Shown: piece after piece, positions 59,144-64,000 of the stretch
Layout of the letters: each line of letters opens with the position of its first letter
Position numbering within the stretch: the stretch's first letter is position 1
DNA from: Crocinitomicaceae bacterium
GTDB taxonomy: Bacteria > Bacteroidota > Bacteroidia > Flavobacteriales_D > Crocinitomicaceae
Reading direction: 5' to 3'
DNA: 64,000 bases
NCBI GenBank assembly: GCA_024643365.1
Contig: JAHENC010000001.1
Location: forward strand, 124,001-188,000
The notes under the pieces: generated by a model
What the model saw: the letters and a program-made list of their open reading frames with translations, nothing else
Databases searched by the model: none
What the model was told of the DNA's origin: nothing
Made by a program: the position numbers and the translations under genes

Positions 59144-61408
59144 ATGACAAAAGGAATACTTAGTTTTTTCGCTTTATTCACTGTTCTCAGTTTAAAAGCT
59201 CAAACCATTTCTCAAGTTCGAAACTTAGGAATCGGTCAAACAGTTACCGTTACTGGTGTAGTAACGAATGGTAGTGAACTTGGTAGTATCCGCTACTTGC
59301 AAGATGGAACGGCTGGAATCGCTTGTTACGGAAGTTCTTTATCTTCGGTTCAACGTGGAGATTCAATTACCGCTACTGGGGTATTATTTGACTTCAGTGG
59401 TTTACTCGAACTTTCTCCTACGAATAGCTTTATCAATCATGGTCCAGCAGTACTACCTTTAGCCCAAACAATTCCCTTCACAAGTGGAACGGAATCTTTG
59501 GAAGCGCAATTGGTGCGTTTTGACAACGTAACTTTTGTTCAAACTGGAAACTTTGCCACTGGAAATAGTACGGTTCAAGTTTCAAATGGAACAAGCACGT
59601 TCGATGTTCGTGTAAACGGTTCAACAAACATTGACGGGACAGCCATTCCAACGGGACCCATTTCCATTGTTGGTCTGCTCGGACAATTCAACGCGAATTA
59701 CCAAATTATACCAAGAAATTTATTGGACATTTTCCCATACGTTGCGCCGGCAAGAGAGATTAACGTGAAAGTAAACGGTTCAACTGTGCTTAATAACGAT
59801 ACGTATATCGTAGGAACCACTGCTGCTACGAATGTGATAATTGAAAATACAGGGGTTTCAGCCTTGACACTTTCAGGTGTAACATTTACAGGTGCAAACG
59901 CCTCTGAATTCGGAATTAACTTAACAACTGGAACAGTTGCGGGATTGGGAAGTAATAGTTACTCATTGACATTCACTCCAACAGGTACAGGTACACGCAC
60001 AGCGACCATTTCCATTGCCAACAATGACAGTGATGAGAATCCATACATCATCAACTTGTACGCAATTGGTACAAATAACCTTGCAACAGAACCAACTTCT
60101 AATCCATCGAATTTAACCTTCCCTTTAATAAAAGCGTATACAATCGCGGGACAATACACAGCAGGAACCAATGCTGAAAATTACCTTGTTCTTTGGAAAA
60201 ATGGATCTGTAGTTACAGGAATACCAACAGATGGAACTAGCTACAAAAGAGGAGACGTTATTGGAGATGCACGTGTGGCATATATCGGAAGTGGAACGGG
60301 ATTCACACCACGTGGAATCATTGCCAATCAAAACTACCATTTTGTTGTTTACGCATTCAATGGTCCTGCTGGATTTGAAAATTACAAAACAACTTCTCCT
60401 GCCATCGGAAACGTTACAAGTCAAGGAGAACAAATCGGAAACTATTATGCTGGAATCACTTCTGGTTCAACTACGTTTTTAAGTGACTTAAGTGCATTGA
60501 TTAATCCTCACACAGTTGTTTCTTATTTCAATTACAAAACAACAGTGATGAATCAATTCGAGATTCGCGATACAACGAACGGACAATCTTTCGTGACCTG
60601 TGTCTATTCAGGTGAACGCAAAGTATTTGATGAACCATTTGACTGGTCAGCTCAAGGATATTCTCGTGAGCACTCATATTGTCACTCTTGGATGCCTACA
60701 TTCCCTTGTGATAATCCTGAGCAACCAGAATACAGTGACCAACACAACTTATGGCCTACAAACTTGCAACAAGCAAATACGCCAAGAAGTAATCTTCCAT
60801 TAATGGACATCGATGGAAATGTGGTATTTACTTACTTAGAAGGAAGAGTCGGATATAGCGGAAATCAGTTGGTTTACGAGCCTCGTGCAGCACAAAAAGG
60901 AAATGCGGCGCGTTCTATCTTTTACATGGCAACAGCTTACAACGGTCAAGGTGGAAACAACTGGCAAATACCAACAAACCAGAGTCAAGAGTCTTTGAAA
61001 ACATGGCACTTTAATGACCTCCCTGATAATTACGAAATCGCTAGAAATGAATTTATCTTCAGCAAACAAGCAAATAGAAATCCATATGTTGACTCTGTAA
61101 ATTTCGCTTGTCACGTTAACTTTGCAAACATGTCTTATTTAGTTTGTGACGCTGGAATCGATGAGAAATTAGCTGCTAATTTCACCGTTTTCCCAGTTCC
61201 AACCTCCAATAAATTATTTGCTCAGGTGAATGGATTAGACATTGTTGAATACACCATCACGGATATGCAAGGCAGAGTAATTAAATCGTCTTCTAATATT
61301 CAAGTTCCCGTTTTAGAATTGGGGACAACTGAATTCAAATCTGGAATGTACCTACTACAAGTTGGGACAACATTCGGTCAAGTTCAACGTGAATTTATCG
61401 TCGAGTGA
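59144..61408 (+). CDS. Secreted endonuclease I family nuclease with N-terminal OB-fold-like and choice-of-anchor-D-like domains and T9SS type A tail
   Basis: 'VRNLGIGQTVTVTGVVTNGSELGSIRYLQDGTAGIACYG'; 'NVIIENTGVSALTLSGVTFTGANASEFGI'; EndoI 'YSREHSYCHSWMPTFPCDNPEQPEYSDQHNLWPTNLQQANTPRSNLPL'; tail 'FTVFPVPTSNKLFAQV...GMYLLQVGTTFGQVQREFIVE'. Confidence 0.9.
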   Translation: MTKGILSFFALFTVLSLKAQTISQVRNLGIGQTVTVTGVVTNGSELGSIRYLQDGTAGIACYGSSLSSVQRGDSITATGVLFDFSGLLELSPTNSFINHGPAVLPLAQTIPFTSGTESLEAQLVRFDNVTFVQTGNFATGNSTVQVSNGTSTFDVRVNGSTNIDGTAIPTGPISIVGLLGQFNANYQIIPRNLLDIFPYVAPAREINVKVNGSTVLNNDTYIVGTTAATNVIIENTGVSALTLSGVTFTGANASEFGINLTTGTVAGLGSNSYSLTFTPTGTGTRTATISIANNDSDENPYIINLYAIGTNNLATEPTSNPSNLTFPLIKAYTIAGQYTAGTNAENYLVLWKNGSVVTGIPTDGTSYKRGDVIGDARVAYIGSGTGFTPRGIIANQNYHFVVYAFNGPAGFENYKTTSPAIGNVTSQGEQIGNYYAGITSGSTTFLSDLSALINPHTVVSYFNYKTTVMNQFEIRDTTNGQSFVTCVYSGERKVFDEPFDWSAQGYSREHSYCHSWMPTFPCDNPEQPEYSDQHNLWPTNLQQANTPRSNLPLMDIDGNVVFTYLEGRVGYSGNQLVYEPRAAQKGNAARSIFYMATAYNGQGGNNWQIPTNQSQESLKTWHFNDLPDNYEIARNEFIFSKQANRNPYVDSVNFACHVNFANMSYLVCDAGIDEKLAANFTVFPVPTSNKLFAQVNGLDIVEYTITDMQGRVIKSSSNIQVPVLELGTTEFKSGMYLLQVGTTFGQVQREFIVE

Positions 61409-62115
61409 TCCGAAGAAACAGCATACTTTTTTTGATTGGAGCAAGCCTTGTGGCTTGCTCTTCTCATTTGGTCGTATTACCTTCAAGTGGAAAAACGGCC
61501 ATTCTTGAAAAGAATCGAGAGCAAACGGTCATCAAAGAAGCTATTCAACCCTATAAAGACTCCGTTGAAAAAGTCATGAGTACTGTAGTGGCAATAGCCC
61601 CAATAGATTTTGAAAGCGGAAGGCCAAATAGCCTACTTGGAAATTGGACCGCTGACGCATTATTTGCAAATCAAACTCGGACAGTACGCATGAGTGAGCC
61701 TGTTTTCTGCTTACTAAGTATCGGTGGACTAAGGTCTTCCATCGGAAAAGGGAACGTGACGCGGGGGGATATCTTTCGACTAATGCCCTTTGACAACCAA
61801 GTCGTGTGGATACGTATGCCTATTGCAAGTTTAACAAAAATTGAAAATTATCTGAATCAATCTGGTGGTGAGCCAATTTCAAATGCACAGCTCATTCAAG
61901 GAAAACTCGTACTTAACGGAATTCAAGAAAACACCACACATTTTTGGGTGATAACGAGTGATTACTTAGCAAACGGTGGAGACCGCATGGACTTTTTTCT
62001 CGACGCTATAGACCGACAACAAAAACCTCAATTATTACGAGATATTTTTATGTCAGAATGTCAACTTCAGGGAGAACTCATTGCTTCTCCTGAAAAACGG
62101 ATCCAACTAAAATGA
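61405..62115 (+). CDS. Lipoprotein 5'-nucleotidase C-terminal domain protein
   Basis: Lipobox 'ASLVACSS'; 'LGNWTADALFA', 'LLSIGGLRSSIGKGNVTRGDIFRLMPFDNQVVWIRM', 'FWVITSDYLANGGDRMDFF' typical of the 5'-nucleotidase C-terminal domain. GTG start overlapping the upstream stop. Confidence 0.88.
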   Translation: MIRRNSILFLIGASLVACSSHLVVLPSSGKTAILEKNREQTVIKEAIQPYKDSVEKVMSTVVAIAPIDFESGRPNSLLGNWTADALFANQTRTVRMSEPVFCLLSIGGLRSSIGKGNVTRGDIFRLMPFDNQVVWIRMPIASLTKIENYLNQSGGEPISNAQLIQGKLVLNGIQENTTHFWVITSDYLANGGDRMDFFLDAIDRQQKPQLLRDIFMSECQLQGELIASPEKRIQLK

Positions 62116-63014
62116 AAAGACGCAGTTTCTTAAAAACAAGTATTCTCGGTTCTAGTGCGTTTGTACTGCTTTCTTCTTTTCGTTTGAATCGATCTTTTCA
62201 TGCATTGAAAGAAAAGAAGTTGGTCATTTTGCACACGAACGATACGCATTCGCAAATTGAACCATTCCCTGCAAATCATCCCAAATATGCCAACAAAGGT
62301 GGCGTGGCTAAACGTGCACAATTAATCGAGGAAATACGCCAACAAGAGGAACATGTTCTTCTGCTAGATTCCGGAGATATTTTCCAAGGCACACCCTACT
62401 TCAACATCTTCCATGGTGAATTGGAAATGAAACTCATGAGCGCCATGAAGTATGACGCAGCAACGATGGGGAATCATGATTTCGACATCGGTTTAGATGG
62501 TTTTTTGAAAGCAAAACAATTTGCCAATTTTCCATTTTTGTGTGCGAATTACGATTTTTCTGAAACATCTTTAAAAAATCAAACCAAGGCCTATCATATT
62601 TTTCGTAAAGCGGGATTGAAAATTGGTGTTTTTGGCATTGGAATCAAATTGGAAGGATTGGTTCCATACGATAAATTTGGAAAAACAAAATACCTTGATC
62701 CAATTGCTGTTGCTAATCAGACAGCAAAAGAACTGTATGGAAAAGGCTGTGATTTCATCATTTGTTTATCACACTTAGGTTATAGCTATTTAGAGTCAAC
62801 TAAACCTAGTGATGTCAAATTAGCAGCGGAAAACGAGCACATCGATTTAATTCTTGGGGGACATACCCACACGTTTATGGATGCACCGGCGACTTTTGAA
62901 AATAAAGGCGGAAAGAAAACGGTTGTCCATCAGGTTGGATTTGGCGGAATCTATTTAGGACGCATTGACATCAGCTCGACTCATGTTTCTTGCCGCAAAC
63001 AGAGCATCGAATAA
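62112..63014 (+). CDS. Tat-type metallophosphatase (5'-nucleotidase N-terminal/catalytic domain)
   Basis: Twin-arginine 'MKRRSFLKTSILGSSAF'; 'LVILHTNDTHSQIEPF', 'LLLDSGDIFQGTPYFN', 'DAATMGNHDFDIG', 'IICLSHLGYS', 'DLILGGHTHTFMDAP'. ATGA overlap with the upstream gene. Confidence 0.93.
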   Translation: MKRRSFLKTSILGSSAFVLLSSFRLNRSFHALKEKKLVILHTNDTHSQIEPFPANHPKYANKGGVAKRAQLIEEIRQQEEHVLLLDSGDIFQGTPYFNIFHGELEMKLMSAMKYDAATMGNHDFDIGLDGFLKAKQFANFPFLCANYDFSETSLKNQTKAYHIFRKAGLKIGVFGIGIKLEGLVPYDKFGKTKYLDPIAVANQTAKELYGKGCDFIICLSHLGYSYLESTKPSDVKLAAENEHIDLILGGHTHTFMDAPATFENKGGKKTVVHQVGFGGIYLGRIDISSTHVSCRKQSIE

Positions 63015-63031
63015 TCACCTATCTTTAACCT

Positions 63032-63967
63032 ATGAAAGTTTGGACGGCCTTCTTGTTAATAGCTTTCTTTTCCTGTACCAAGGAAGTAAACATTGACATC
63101 CCCAATTATCAAAACCAATTAGTGGTTGATGGAATCATTGAAACTGGAGGGAATCCAATTGTACTACTTTCCCAAAGTGCTAACATTTATGAAACCAGTG
63201 ATCTTGCCGCGTATCTTTCTCGTTTTGTTTATGACGCACAGCTAAACGTAATATCGGGAAACGACACTTTTCCATTATCCCTGTTTACTATATCCGAACT
63301 TCCGATTGACAGCCAAAAAAAGGTAGCTGAAATGCTTCGTTTAGATTGGAATGAAGCCTTACTTCTTCCGATAAAAGTCTATAGTTCCAACGACTTGATT
63401 GCTCAGGCTAACATTTCCTACACCTTGGAAATCAAACATCTAGGGAAATCATTCAAAGGTACTACTCATTTACCCAATCCCACTCCACTAGATTCGATTT
63501 ACTGGAAACCTGAATCGGGAAATGTACAATATGGTTACTCTTGGGCGCGTTTAAGCGATCCGGCCAATCAATTTGATGGCTATAAATGGGAAGTAAAGCG
63601 CATAAACCTCACAGCGAATGGCGATGAATTGGATAACATCTACAAGCGTGGATATGGTGGATTCTTTTCTGATCAGTTTTTTGATGGTCAAACCATTGAG
63701 TTTTATTACGAGAATCCCTTGAAACGAAAGGACACAACTCATTTAAAGGAATTCAAAAGAATGTACCGTATTGGAGATACCGTGGTCGTGAAATTTTCAA
63801 AAATGGATCAACAGGTATTTTCGTTTTACGATAAAAAATATGCGCAACTGAATTCCGCATCAAGTCCATTTTCAACGCCAATTAACGTGCCTTCAAACAT
63901 ACCAGGATTACTCGGTGTCTGGGCAGGATTCTCTCCATGTTATGATACGCTATATTGCGTGGAATAA
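63032..63967 (+). CDS. DUF4249-like lipoprotein
   Basis: Lipobox 'IAFFSCTKEV'; 'VNIDIPNYQNQLVVDGIIETGGNPIVLLSQSANIYE' pattern of DUF4249. Confidence 0.8.
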   Translation: MKVWTAFLLIAFFSCTKEVNIDIPNYQNQLVVDGIIETGGNPIVLLSQSANIYETSDLAAYLSRFVYDAQLNVISGNDTFPLSLFTISELPIDSQKKVAEMLRLDWNEALLLPIKVYSSNDLIAQANISYTLEIKHLGKSFKGTTHLPNPTPLDSIYWKPESGNVQYGYSWARLSDPANQFDGYKWEVKRINLTANGDELDNIYKRGYGGFFSDQFFDGQTIEFYYENPLKRKDTTHLKEFKRMYRIGDTVVVKFSKMDQQVFSFYDKKYAQLNSASSPFSTPINVPSNIPGLLGVWAGFSPCYDTLYCVE

Positions 63968-64000
63968 AAAAATCAAATTTCCCGAACAATCATATGATAA

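Noticed and set aside
1-64000. CRISPR arrays, tRNA/rRNA genes, insertion sequences, prophage or defence islands
   Set aside because: Looked for short regularly spaced repeats, cloverleaf-like ends, transposase/integrase or nuclease-helicase defence motifs; none recognised. The only regular repeat is the protein-coding one at 22.1-23.2 kb.

Overview
The window is a 64 kb chromosomal segment of a Bacteroidota genome, most likely a Flavobacteriales/Crocinitomicaceae-like (Fluviicola-type) bacterium. This is inferred from gene content, type IX secretion (T9SS) C-terminal domains and TAnnTTTG promoter motifs; no database search was possible. It is densely coding. Housekeeping or core genes are meaB, elbB, bshA, folD, an S4-domain gene, an M42 peptidase, a nitronate monooxygenase, an M16 peptidase pair, a GT9 glycosyltransferase, sucC, a biotin carboxylase, tamB-like, tsaD, dsbD-like, topB, argS, arginase, ftsK, a patatin/BamA-like gene, an RlmL-like methyltransferase, gltA and a DPP-IV-like peptidase. 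Seven probable T9SS cargo proteins are present: type A tails in the partial first gene, a LTD/CotH protein, a LTD protein and an endonuclease I protein, and type B 'gliding motility-associated' tails in three giant proteins. No tRNA, rRNA, CRISPR array, transposase or prophage was recognised. The best candidates for something under-described are: (1) a six-gene block at 55.3-64.0 kb (LTD protein, SusD-less TonB receptor, OB-fold/endonuclease I, split 5'-nucleotidase in reversed domain order, DUF4249-like lipoprotein) preceded by a perfect 10-bp tandem direct repeat next to a promoter-like motif, readable as an extracellular nucleic-acid/phosphate scavenging locus; (2) an overlapping two-gene unit at 36.2-39.7 kb with a putative secreted TIM-barrel glycosidase-like protein and a large secreted helical protein; (3) several compact symmetric promoter/operator architectures.
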